A program made the position numbers and the translations under genes. The notes beneath the pieces are model-generated. The model had not been told where the DNA came from. It worked only from the letters and a program-made list of their open reading frames with translations, and searched no databases. Positions 7,986 to 14,364 of a DNA stretch of 14,364 bases are shown piece by piece (the first letter of the stretch is position 1; every line of letters begins with the position of its first letter). This DNA comes from Thoreauomyces humboldtii (taxonomy: Eukaryota > Chytridiomycota > Chytridiomycetes > Spizellomycetales > Powellomycetaceae), in NCBI GenBank assembly GCA_027596035.1, contig JADGJA010000590.1:1-14364 (forward strand). Direction: 5' to 3'.

Positions 7986-9193
7986 AGCACGCCAAATCCA
8001 TGATCAATGAATACTCGCTATCAAATGAGAGTGGCTTGCTCTGGAAGGACTTACCCGTTGTCCCTGACGCGCTACGCGGTGACTGCTTGACGTACTACCA
8101 CGATACGCTTGCAGCTGGAGGCCATTCGGGCGAGAACCGGACGATGGCGAAGCTTCGTCGCGAGTACTTTTGGAGCAATATCAAGAAAGATATCCAGGAG
8201 TATATTGCAACGTGCGACGCTTGCCAAAGGCGAAAGTCTCCAGTTAAAGCTGTGGGCTTACTTAGCTCGCTCCCAATTCCCGAGGACGTCTGGCAACAAG
8301 TTGGCATGGATATTGCATATATGCCTAAGACGTCGAGTTGGGGAGGCCGAACTAAGGAAGACGGCAATTATGAGCTGGATGCTCTGCTGGTTGTCGTGGA
8401 TTATTTGAGTTCGCGAGTATCGCTCATTCCCACAACCCGAAACGCGACGGCGCGTGCCACGGCCAGCCTGTTCTTCACTCATATTGTTAAGAATCACGGC
8501 ATGCCGAGGGTCATAATAGGCGATCGCGACTCCAAGTGGAAGTCAGAGTTTTGGACCGAGCTGTGCTCGCTGCTGGGAACGAAGCAGGAGCTCAGCACCG
8601 CGCGCCATCAACAGACCGATGGCAAGACGGAGCGGGTCATTCGTACGATCAAGGGGATGATGAAACCATACCTTACGTACAAGGGAAACAATTGGGTCGA
8701 TCTGATCGGGGTCCTTGAATTTAATTTCAATAGGACACCGACTGGAGATAGCGGTCTTTGCCCGTTCGAGATCGACATCCATCGGGTACCACGTCTGGAC
8801 GCACTCATAAAGCAGTACGTCGATTACCAGCGGGTACGGGAACCAATGGATCGAGAGTGGCTCCGCGAGATAACAGACGGGATTGAGAAAGTTGCAACTA
8901 TCACCCGTGAAGCCCTGTTAAGGAGCCAGGCTTCGCAGAAGGCTTATTACGACCGATCGAGGAGCGCTCAATCATTCGAGATCGGGTCGAAGGTTCTGCT
9001 GGATCGCAGCGGTATTGAAATCAAAGGCATCAGTGGCCTCGGCGAGAAGCTGGCGTTCAACTGGGTTGGACCTTTTGATATTACCGAGCAAGGGGAGCAT
9101 CCGGACACGTACAAACTAAAGCTGTCACTGCAGTTTAGCGAGCTGCACCTGTTGTTCCGTACCCAACGTTCTCAAACCCTATCGAGAACTTGA
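7981..9193 (+). pseudogene. Ty3/gypsy integrase with zinc module, DDE core and GPF module
   Basis: The plus-strand frame begins to match pol at INEYSLSNESGLLWKDLPV. The HHCC zinc module follows: YHDTLAAGGHSGENR and CDAC. The core carries VGMDIAYMP (first Asp), IIGDRDSKW (second Asp) and HQQTDGKTERV (Glu), with 35 residues between the second Asp and the Glu. All three catalytic residues are kept. Then come FNFNRTPTGDSGLCPFE, the linker YYDRSRSAQSFEIG, and the GPF module LAFNWVGPFDITEQG. The frame ends at 9191-9193 after a frameshift near 9150-9160, and the chromodomain continues in the next frame. As a protein this domain looks nearly intact, but it lacks its upstream polyprotein. The first residues, up to about 7985, belong to the foreign segment. 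Confidence 0.92.
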
Positions 9194-9420
9194 TGGCAGT
9201 CGACATTTGCCAGCGGAGGACGCTGCGCCAGTTACAGTCAAGGAGCACAAGGAGCACGAGATCAATGAGATACTGGCAACCCAAACATACTACGGTCGCC
9301 TACAGTACCTTGTTCAATGGAAGGGTTGGGACAACGAGAGTAACACGTGGGAACCACCCAAGGAGTTGGCAGATACTCTTGCGTTGGACAATTGGGAGAA
9401 AGCCCACAACCCAAACTTGC
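9156..9420 (+). pseudogene. Integrase C-terminal chromodomain of a chromovirus
   Basis: In the frame one base off the integrase core, the sequence reads VPNVLKPYRELDGSRHLPA, a typical integrase-to-chromodomain linker. The chromodomain follows: EINEILATQTYYGRLQYLV, then WKGWDNESNTWEPPKEL, with the aromatic residues (YYG, WKGW, TWEP) that form the methyl-lysine cage or fold core. It ends around NWEKAHNP. The frame stays open to 9749, but past about 9420 it reads through a purine tract and non-coding sequence. Chromodomains on Ty3/gypsy integrases (chromoviruses) are known to direct insertion to marked chromatin. Spacing and order confirm it belongs to the integrase before it. Confidence 0.9.
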
Positions 9421-9427
9421 GAGCTGC

Positions 9428-9448
9428 GGGGGGGGAGAATGAGGAGCA
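9428..9448 (+). promoter_or_regulatory. Candidate polypurine tract of the chromovirus
   Basis: A run of eight G (9428-9435) leads into agaatgaggagcaa, purine-rich and just after the chromodomain end. This is where plus-strand DNA synthesis would be primed, directly before a 3' LTR. A following tgaagg at 9451 could be the LTR start. No second copy of that LTR is in the window to confirm it. Confidence 0.5.
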
Positions 9449-9868
9449 AGTGAAGGTCGCTCGTTGGTCCAGCATCCGCGAGTATAATATCATGTGCAAA
9501 ATCTCGTGTATTTCTGCAAGATTGCCCCGAGGGGAAAGATGCAGGTGGCAGAAGAACTGTGGCGAGGGGACAAAGGCACCCTCCACAGGCGGTTGCAAAG
9601 AATGCACGCGGAAACGAACGACTTGTCTGCGCACAAGCGAGGATGACTTGTCCGCAAAAGCGGCAACCAAGCTGACTCTTGAGTGCAGCACCCAAGACAA
9701 AGGACTTGTGAAAGCAAGAAAGATTTGTGTGGGCAAGAACGACTTGTGAGCAAAGCGGCCACAAAAAGATGGCTCGTGGGCACAGCGAAGACAACGGGAG
9801 CGCCTAGTAAGGTGGCTATCGAAAAGTACACAAGTTAGTACCCCCAGCCGAAAAGAGCGAACATTCAA
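9449..9868. other. Non-coding stretch, possible chromovirus 3' LTR remnant with gacttgt repeats
   Basis: It sits after the candidate purine tract. It carries the heptamer gacttgt at 9620, 9645, 9703 and 9741, often followed by a purine-rich gcaaagcggc-like sequence, which gives an irregular short repeat. No protein motif is visible on either strand; long frames on both strands here look like chance. It could be an LTR U3 region, but no partner LTR is present and its end is unknown. Confidence 0.35.
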
Positions 9869-10275
9869 CGTTCACTTACTACAGGAGTAATCCGACAGCG
9901 TGCTTCCTCTCGGAGACAAGGAGCAAGTTTTTTGGAGTGCCTATAGTACTGATATTGGTAGTCCTGCTCTAACTCCTTTTGCTTGTTGTTAAGCTCTGCA
10001 GCTCAGCGCGTAAATGCAACGAGCTCGCTCAACGCTTGGAAATTGTGCTAGGTTACAAGTCGAGTAAGCAGTCTCTGCTGACGGATTAATCCGTCCCTTA
10101 TCCTAGCCAGGTTCTCTTCCATAACGATGGCTTGGGCCGAGCCGGGAGCCGCGAACAGACGGTTGTTCCGAGCGAGGTTGCCTTGGTCATTGCGTGGGAT
10201 CACAACGGCAGACAAGAACGATCCAGTGAAGACGGGAGGCGCCCCGTCCACGAGCAGTTTATGTGGATTCTGCAT
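9869..10275 (-). pseudogene. Gag-like N-terminal coiled-coil fragment on the minus strand
   Basis: An ATG at 10275-10273 on the minus strand starts MQNPHKLLVDGAPPVFTG. The frame runs to TAG at 10048-10050, then continues with the same character past TGA (about 10004-10006) to a stop near 9869. From VMEENLARIRDGLIRQQRLL to AAELNNKQKELEQDYQYQYY it is heptad-like and Gln/Glu/Lys-rich, a probable coiled coil. Chromovirus Gag proteins often have such N-termini before the capsid domain, and a leader-like (CAA)n tract lies just upstream. No capsid motif follows; the sequence runs into the possible 3' LTR of the opposite-strand chromovirus. It may be the 5' part of another gypsy element, or of the same family, inverted. 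Homology is inferred only from composition and position. Confidence 0.4.
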
Positions 10276-10291
10276 GGCTTGCGTCGCTGGA

Positions 10292-10313
10292 GTTGTTGTT
10301 GTTGTTGTTGTTG
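10292..10313 (-). repeat. (CAA)7 microsatellite in the leader before the coiled-coil ORF
   Basis: On the plus strand seven gtt triplets run in a row; on the minus strand they read as (CAA)n, ending 17 bases before the ATG at 10275. Unstructured CAA-rich leaders are known to favour translation in some viral mRNAs, so this could be functional in the parent element; here it may be only a microsatellite. Confidence 0.8.
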
Positions 10314-10783
10314 CTTTCTTTACGTGCTCGACGTTGGTGTAGTCCTTTCCATGGGAAGTTTCTGCTGGGCCAAGCTCATACAGAAAGTACCCAAGGGAAC
10401 GCACGCAAACCTTGTCTTTATTGAGTGAACCAAGCAGACCCTGCCTGCCGAGGGGGGCGCGGTCAGGTCCCGAGCAAACAACGTACGGGAGAACAAAGAA
10501 CCAAGAGAACAAAGGACCAAGCGAACAAAAGGACGAGCAGAGTAACTGTGCAAGCGGCGTGCCCAAGAGCTCGAGCTCATACAGTACTCAACGTCCCCGA
10601 GCAGCGTGCGCGCTGCGCTTGCTTGGGCAAGGGCGAACGACGCTTTCGAGCGGCGTTCGCTGGATGGCTTGACAGCTTAGTACAAACGATGCTATCAGAA
10701 GTTTTCCTGGACTACTCGGACAACGGATGATTGCTCGATACCCTTGTTTTACTGCTGGATCGCTACAGAGCTGCTGAGAAAGG
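10314..10783. other. Non-coding stretch, possible minus-strand LTR or leader
   Basis: No convincing protein motif on either strand. On the minus strand it contains a polyadenylation-like aataaag (10422-10416) and short ctttgttc repeats around 10475-10530 (gaacaaag on the plus strand). This would fit an R-U5 region of the element whose Gag-like ORF follows. LTR ends and a primer-binding site could not be fixed. Confidence 0.3.
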
Positions 10784-11157
10784 ATGTTTGAACGAACACA
10801 CCATGCTATAATGAGTTATAGTAGCCTCAATGACTGGACGGGAGACATCGAGGCTGAGAAGGGTGTAGCGCGCTAGCTGCGTTCATTCATTTTTTCCCAA
10901 GTACAAATTGGACAGCTATCATCTAGGGTTAAATTCCCTAGATGATTACGTAGGCCAGAACGGTGGTACATCCTGACAAGGGCGAGCCCGCGGCCAACCT
11001 GAAAATACTACATAGTGGACACTATTGTTAACTCCTGGACGCAGAGGAGCATTGGCTGCTACAGCAACCCGTTCCTGATTGGAATGTGAACACTGGTGAC
11101 TTGGAAACACCAAAGGGTGGTCTCTACTTGAGTTTTGTTCAGGTCCCTTCCACTCTG

Positions 11158-11221
11158 GTAAGTCAGTACTCTTGTCCATTTCAAATTTCCACATTTCTTC
11201 AGTTTGATTTTTATCTATCAG
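11158..11221 (+). other. Predicted intron 1 of the broken gene
   Basis: 64 nt, donor gtaagt, acceptor tatcag, with a T-rich stretch before the acceptor. Removing it joins PSTL to NKTL in phase 0. Confidence 0.6.
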
Positions 11222-11359
11222 AACAAGACGCTCGTGAAGAACGAAGAAGCTGTTCCCATCTTGGAGCTTCAGAGAGGCAAGGTTCTTTGATCAAAAGCGT
11301 ATGGAATGGACGTTCAGGGCAGGCACAAGTTCTGGGTTGATTTTCAGCTCAGCATTACG

Positions 11360-11424
11360 GTACGTCTTGTCGGACCCAGTTCCGACCCAAAATTGCGCAG
11401 GGGACTCAACTTGAACTTTTATAG
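11360..11424 (+). other. Predicted intron 2 of the broken gene
   Basis: 65 nt, donor gtacgt, acceptor ttatag, with a branch-like ctcaac 16-20 nt before the acceptor. Removing it joins LSIT to DEKAW in phase 0. Confidence 0.6.
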
Positions 11425-11763
11425 GATGAGAAAGCATGGCATGAGGATGTCAACGAAGTCTTCAACATGAGAAATGTCTGCAACAGGCTTGGCACCTCTT
11501 ACAGTTCATTCAACAAACTGTACAAGATCTTCCGATGGCTTTGTGAGTATCTTGAGGACGCATAATGCAGAAGCATCTGGGAAGCTTTGAAAAGAAGGAA
11601 GGAACCCTACACCACTTTCAAAGCAGCTGTGGAAGCCAGTGGCATTGTCCCGCAGGCTCAGCATTAGGAAAATGAAAACCATCTGTTTGTAGTAATCTCG
11701 ATGAAGTTGCCCAAGGAACTCTCCTGAGGCCACGGGCTGACCCTCAGGCTGTACCGTCGTTCC

Positions 11764-11817
11764 GGCCTAATCCAGGGTTAAGTACTCTGAATGGAACTGA
11801 TGCCATTGGCATACCAC
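11764..11817 (+). repeat. Copy A of an inverted repeat shared with 14290-14364
   Basis: It starts ggcctaatccagggttaagt and ends gatgccattggcataccac; both ends match the reverse complement of the window's right edge exactly or nearly so. The copies differ by a gap of about 21 bp and a few substitutions in the middle. Here the sequence is in frame with the Pro-rich end of the broken gene. Confidence 0.85.
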
Positions 11818-11935
11818 ACCCCCCTCAGCCTCGACCCATCAAACTTTCGATAGCGAGAGGCTCCAAGAATGCAAGTAGCCCTGCCTTTGATCCGTACACT
11901 GCCCTATGACCTTGCCACTGTTCATACAGTGCCTT

Positions 11936-11976
11936 TCCGAGTAGTAAACCTGTTTTTCAGGGGAAACCTACTCGGA
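11936..11976. repeat. Hairpin with 9-bp stem
   Basis: tccgagtag (11936-11944) pairs with ctactcgga (11968-11976), and an inner cctg/cagg pair surrounds a T-rich loop. It lies shortly after the stop of the broken gene, so a role at the transcript end is possible but unproven. Confidence 0.6.
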
Positions 11977-12050
11977 TCTGGTCTCTAGGAGGGTTCCTGT
12001 TCCTCAGGACCTCCAGTTTGTAGTGGAGTGCCGGATCCTGATGAGTTAGG

Positions 12051-12057
12051 ATATATA
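12051..12057 (+). promoter_or_regulatory. TATA box before the small ORF
   Basis: atatata, 49 bases before the ATG at 12106. The following agctggtacgagatcttc resembles agctgtagagatcttc, found just after the TATA box of the copia LTRs, so this may be an old, diverged LTR promoter. Confidence 0.45.
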
Positions 12058-12105
12058 GCTGGTACGAGATCTTCTCGGTCCCAGCTCATCACACACTCAT
12101 CAATC

Positions 12106-12255
12106 ATGCAACCTTTCAACTACTCTCAGCTCTCGTGCGACTCCAGCAACCAGTGCAAGGTCCGTCGTCTTGGTACCAAGGAGATCGAGGCTGATTACGA
12201 CCATCTACACAACTCTGTGCGCTGGCCGTCCACCGATCTACCCGGTTCTCTTTAG
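12106..12255 (+). CDS. Small hypothetical ORF, 49 residues
   Basis: ATG at 12106 in the context caatcATGc, stop TAG at 12253-12255. It reads MQPFNYSQLSCDSSNQ at the start and LHNSVRWPSTDLPG near the end. There is no signal peptide or membrane segment and no domain I recognise. A TATA box lies at a plausible distance upstream. An open frame continues upstream to 12028, but the ATG after the TATA box is the better start. The copia LTR begins 38 bases after the stop, so it may be the first part of a longer gene or a chance ORF in an old LTR-like leader. Confidence 0.3.
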   Translation: MQPFNYSQLSCDSSNQCKVRRLGTKEIEADYDHLHNSVRWPSTDLPGSL

Positions 12256-12293
12256 GCAGCCCCGGCTGCTGGTCATGACCACCCCGAGGATCC

Positions 12294-12756
12294 TGTTAGA
12301 ATGTAGATCTCGAGGAGCAGAGCAGTTTTCGATAGGTCCCACTTCCCCACACCATAACTTCCTAGACAGACGACCGAACTTGGAGATGGGAACAGTTCTG
12401 GACTCGCCGCATTGCGGCGGGCAGAACGTGCTACCAAACTCCTGGACATGACTCCTGATAGTCTAGTTATCAAGGGAAAGGCGCCAAGTGCTGCAAAGTG
12501 CCCCAAACGCCTTGGCATGCCACTTGCACACTCCCTGAGCTGGTTCTGATCAGAGCAAGAGCCCCAGACGCGAGGGAACTTCATTGGGACACTAGGGGTC
12601 TTTATTGTGAGCCTTGGCATCAGCCAGACTGAGTGCCACATTCCCTGGTATATAAGCTGTAGAGATCTTCATCCTCCTTCCAACAATAAGCACTTCAATC
12701 ACACTGAGTTCCGCTTCTACAGCTACCTACTTCCACAAGTCTACCACAATCCAATA
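12294..12756 (+). mobile_element. 5' LTR of a plus-strand copia element
   Basis: 463 bp, from tgttagaatg to caatccaata, followed at once by a primer-binding site and a short leader to gag, so this is a 5' LTR. A TATA box, tatataag, is at 12649-12656; transcription would start in the pyrimidine-rich stretch after it. By eye it differs from the minus-strand LTR at 13149-13611 at about six positions and from the solo LTR at about ten. The five bases before it (gatcc, 12289-12293) should recur after the element's other LTR, outside the window. Confidence 0.93.
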
Positions 12757-12771
12757 GGTTATGAGCCCTGC
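12757..12771 (+). promoter_or_regulatory. Primer-binding site for a half-molecule of initiator tRNA-Met
   Basis: ggttatgagccctgc directly follows the LTR. It is the reverse complement of GCAGGGCUCAUAACC, the anticodon stem and loop (CAU anticodon) of fungal-type initiator tRNA-Met as I recall it. Copia-type elements are known to prime from the internal end of a cleaved initiator tRNA. Plant and animal initiators usually have GGGCCCAUAACC here, so the match favours a fungal host. Confidence 0.75.
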
Positions 12772-12889
12772 TTCACACAGGCTAGCCGTATCAACTCAGT
12801 AACTCCGTCATCAACATCCTGTCAACCAAGTCTAAAAATAGACACCTCCGGATCGACAGCCTCCACCCCCCCACCCCCTGCAGATCAAC

Positions 12890-13148
12890 ATGACGGAATC
12901 AACAAAGATCACCATGACCCGGTTCACTGGTGACAACTTCCACCTCTGGAAGTTCAAGATGCAGATGTACCTTCTCGAGAAGGGCGTCTGGTCAGCGGTC
13001 ACTGCCAAGCTCTCCGACAAGGAAGTTGAAGAGCTAGACCATGAAAACGACCTCACTGCAGCCCGAAAGGACCAGAAGGCACAGGCCCACATCGTCGTTG
13101 CGCTCTCGGACGACCAGCTGATGCACATGAACAAGTGCACGACAGCAA
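12890..13148 (+). pseudogene. Copia Gag, N-terminal part, interrupted
   Basis: ATG at 12890, 133 bases after the LTR. The text MTESTKITMTRFTGDNFHLW, then KFKMQMYLLEKGVWSAV, is the N-terminal signature of copia Gag proteins (the DUF4219/UBN2-type region, a Trp-containing fold with a K-F-x-M motif). It continues with no stop through EELDHENDLTAARKDQKA and ALSDDQLMHMNKC, then is cut at 13148 by the end of an inverted LTR; the residues after CTTA come from that LTR. The remaining Gag, including any zinc knuckle, would lie beyond the minus-strand element. The coding part shows no damage other than the interruption. Confidence 0.85.
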
Positions 13149-13611
13149 TATTGAATTGTGGTAGACTTGTGGAAGTAGGTAGCTGTAGAAGCGGAACTCA
13201 GTGTGATTGAAGTGCTTATTGTTGGAAGGAGGATGAAGATCTCTACAGCTTATATACCAGGGAATGTGGCACTCAGTCTGGCTGATGCCAAGGCTCACAA
13301 TAAAGACCCCTAGTGTCCCAATGAAGTTCCCTCGCGTCTGGGGCTCTTGCTCTGAGCAGAACCAGCTCAGGGAGTGTGCAAGTGGCATGCCAAGGCGTTT
13401 GGGGCACTCTGCAGCACTTGGCGCCTTTCCCTCGATAACTAGGCTATCAGGAGTCATGTCCAGGAGTTTGGTAGCACGTTCTGCCCGCCGCAATGCGGCG
13501 AGTCCAGAACTGTTCCCATCTCCAAGTTCGGTCGTCTGTCTAGGAAGTTATGGTGTGGGGAAGTGGGACCTATCTAAAACTGCTCTGCTCCTCGAGATCT
13601 ACATTCTAACA
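13149..13611 (-). mobile_element. 3' LTR of a minus-strand copia element
   Basis: 463 bp, the inverted counterpart of the LTR at 12294-12756. On the minus strand it starts tgttagaatg at 13611, right after a purine tract and the end of pol, and ends caattcaata at 13149, so it is a 3' LTR. The TATA box reads cttatata on the plus strand at 13249-13256. The outer five bases are agcaa (13144-13148); the same five bases should flank the element's 5' LTR, to the right of the window, if this is a simple insertion into the plus-strand gag. Confidence 0.93.
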
Positions 13612-13618
13612 CTCCCAC
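13612..13618 (-). promoter_or_regulatory. Purine tract before the 3' LTR
   Basis: On the minus strand gtgggag lies between the pol stop codon (13621-13619) and the LTR start, the expected site and composition for priming second-strand synthesis. Confidence 0.7.
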
Positions 13619-14289
13619 TCAGGAAGTAGCGTCCCAAAGCGCTGCAGGGAGCGCAATGACGCCGCACAAAGTGCGAAGCTTCCTGAACTGATCTCGGGCG
13701 ATGGGCTTGGTGAGAAGATCTGCCTTCATGTCGTCTGTTGGCAGATAGGTGACATCCACTTGTTCGTTCTCAATGCACTCCCTGATGAAATGGAAGCGCA
13801 CATCGATGTGCTTGGTCCTGTTGTGATGAACAGGGTTCTTTGCTAGAGCAAGTGCGCTCTGGTTGTCCTCAAAGATGAGAGTTGGACCCTTCTGAGGGTA
13901 CCCAATCTCCTTGACGAGGAGACGAAGCCAGATAGCCTCCTTGGCTGTTGTTGCGAGTGCAATGTACTCCGAAACGGTTGTAGAATCACCAAGGACAGAC
14001 TGGCGGGTGGATCCGTGGGCGACGGGGCTTCCACAGAATTCAAAGATGAACCCTGTTGTTGACCGTCTGGTGTCGATGCAGGATGCGTAGCTGGCGTCAG
14101 AGTATCCCTGAAGCTCAAAGTCAGGGGATGCTCCGCCCAGAGCTAGCACGTAGTCCAAGGTGCCCTTGAGGTAGCGAATGATACGCTGAACCGCATGCCA
14201 GTGTTCGGTGCCTGGGTTTGCGAGGAATCTGCTGACGATGCCAACCGCTGTGGCAATGTCGAGGCGAGTGCAGACCATGGCATAGACGA
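13619..14289 (-). CDS. Copia pol C-terminus: end of reverse transcriptase and RNase H (partial)
   Basis: A stop-free frame on the minus strand. It opens with LVYAMVCTRLDIATAVG, the end of the copia reverse transcriptase, then HWHAVQRIIRYLKGTLDY. RNase H follows with its acidic residues in place: GYSDASYASCIDTRRSTTG (Asp), TTVSEYIALATTAKEAIWL (Glu), FEDNQSALALAKNP (Asp) and RTKHIDVRFHFIRE (Asp). It ends with LTKPIARDQFRKLRTLCGV and a stop seven bases before the LTR, the usual copia arrangement. RNase H removes the RNA of the RNA-DNA hybrid. The intact frame suggests a fairly young copy. The right limit near 14289 is abrupt: beyond it the sequence matches 11764-11817 inverted and contains an in-frame stop, so the N-terminal pol is missing or displaced. 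Confidence 0.9.
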
Positions 14290-14364
14290 GTGGTATGCCA
14301 ATGGCATCCGTACTAAGTCATTTAGACAGTGTTTCATTTAGGGTACTTAACCCTGGATTAGGCC
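14290..14364 (-). repeat. Copy B of the inverted repeat, adjoining copia pol
   Basis: Reverse complement of 11764-11817 with about 21 extra bases in the middle. It runs to the window edge, so its full length is unknown. In the pol frame it reads PNPGLSTLNET, then a TGA, then LSTDAIGIP, close to the PNPGLSTLNGTDAIGIP of the broken gene. Confidence 0.8.

Larger units (their letters stand above)
10784..11909 (+). pseudogene. Unrecognised broken gene with at least two short introns
   Basis: From an ATG at 10784 several plus-strand frames join into protein-like text: MFERTHHAIMSYSSLNDWTG, FFPKYKLDSYHLGLNSLDDY (shifted frame), then AEEHWLLQQPVPDWNVNTG and KGGLYLSFVQVPSTL. Two GT-AG introns, 11158-11221 and 11360-11424, bracket an exon of 138 nt (46 codons), both in phase 0. 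The following exon reads HEDVNEVFNMRNVCNRLGTS. A Pro-rich end reads RPNPGLSTLNGTDAIGIPHP and stops at 11907-11909. Internal stops and frameshifts occur near 10870, 10975, 11030, 11289 and 11560, so it is not functional. I do not recognise the family; it may be a host gene or the ORF of another transposon. Part of its end recurs inverted at the right edge of the window. Confidence 0.5.

Noticed and set aside
9430..9749. Extension of the chromodomain protein to the stop at 9749
   Set aside because: It reads through the polypurine tract and the gacttgt repeats and has no domain-like text, so it is probably read-through.
9314..9868. Long minus-strand ORFs with hydrophobic, Cys-rich text
   Set aside because: They overlap the chromodomain on the other strand and a repeat-rich non-coding stretch; composition explains the open frames.
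10918..10946. Terminal inverted repeats of a MITE
   Set aside because: The arms are only 7 bases apart and no flanking target duplication is seen; it is a simple hairpin within coding-like sequence.
11543..11570. A third intron with gtgagt and tgcag ends
   Set aside because: At 28 nt it is too short for a normal spliceosomal intron, and joining the ends creates a stop.
13053..13493. Minus-strand ORF of 146 codons across the inverted LTR
   Set aside because: It is LTR sequence; the same text appears by translation of the other LTR copies, so it is non-coding repeat.
1..14364. CRISPR array, prokaryotic operon, rRNA or intact tRNA gene
   Set aside because: No evenly spaced repeats, ribosome-binding sites or RNA-gene structures were seen; the only tRNA-like signal is the 15-base primer-binding site.
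1..14364. Repeat-induced point mutation (RIP) as the cause of decay
   Set aside because: The nonsense changes include non-C-to-T types, and the LTR copies differ by mixed substitutions; dinucleotide indices were not computed, so only strong RIP is argued against.

Overview
This window is a nest of decayed LTR retrotransposons in a eukaryotic genome, most probably a fungus and perhaps a basidiomycete. The support for this is: copia-type and chromodomain Ty3/gypsy-type pol sequences on both strands; three closely similar 463-464 bp LTRs; a primer-binding site complementary to 15 nt of a fungal-type initiator tRNA-Met; and two short GT-AG introns (64 and 65 nt) in a broken gene. I see no prokaryotic operon, CRISPR array, rRNA gene or intact tRNA gene. 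I did not find a clear new system. What is unusual is the architecture: nested, inverted and chimeric elements.

Layout. (1) About 1-4722, minus strand: one decayed gag-pol-like series. Read 5' to 3' on the minus strand it holds a very long Gag N-terminal region (one frame with four stop codons), a Gly/Pro-rich linker, a Ty3-type capsid remnant, then a Ty1/copia-type GAG-pre-integrase and integrase core. (2) About 4636-4810: a degenerate tandem repeat where the two oppositely oriented element remnants meet. (3) About 4800-9450, plus strand: a Ty3/gypsy chromovirus-like element with Gag, retropepsin, reverse transcriptase, integrase with a GPF module, chromodomain and a purine tract. A 464-bp copia-family solo LTR with a perfect 5-bp target duplication lies inside its gag. 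The RNase H region is missing, and about 300 bp of unrelated sequence sits in its place.

(4) About 9450-10780: a possible remnant of the chromovirus 3' LTR, then on the minus strand a leader-like stretch with a (CAA)7 tract and a coiled-coil, Gag-like N-terminal fragment with stop codons. (5) About 10784-11909, plus strand: an unrecognised, broken, intron-containing gene. (6) About 12050-12255: a TATA box and a 49-residue ORF. (7) 12294-14364: a copia family arranged head to head. A plus-strand 5' LTR, primer-binding site and partial gag are followed by a minus-strand 3' LTR, purine tract and intact pol C-terminus (RNase H). The right edge of that pol abuts a sequence that recurs, inverted, at 11764-11817 in the broken gene.

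The elements do not work together as a system. They record successive insertions: the copia family entered the chromovirus gag (leaving a solo LTR) and probably entered another copy of itself. All homology calls come from motif reading, without any database search.
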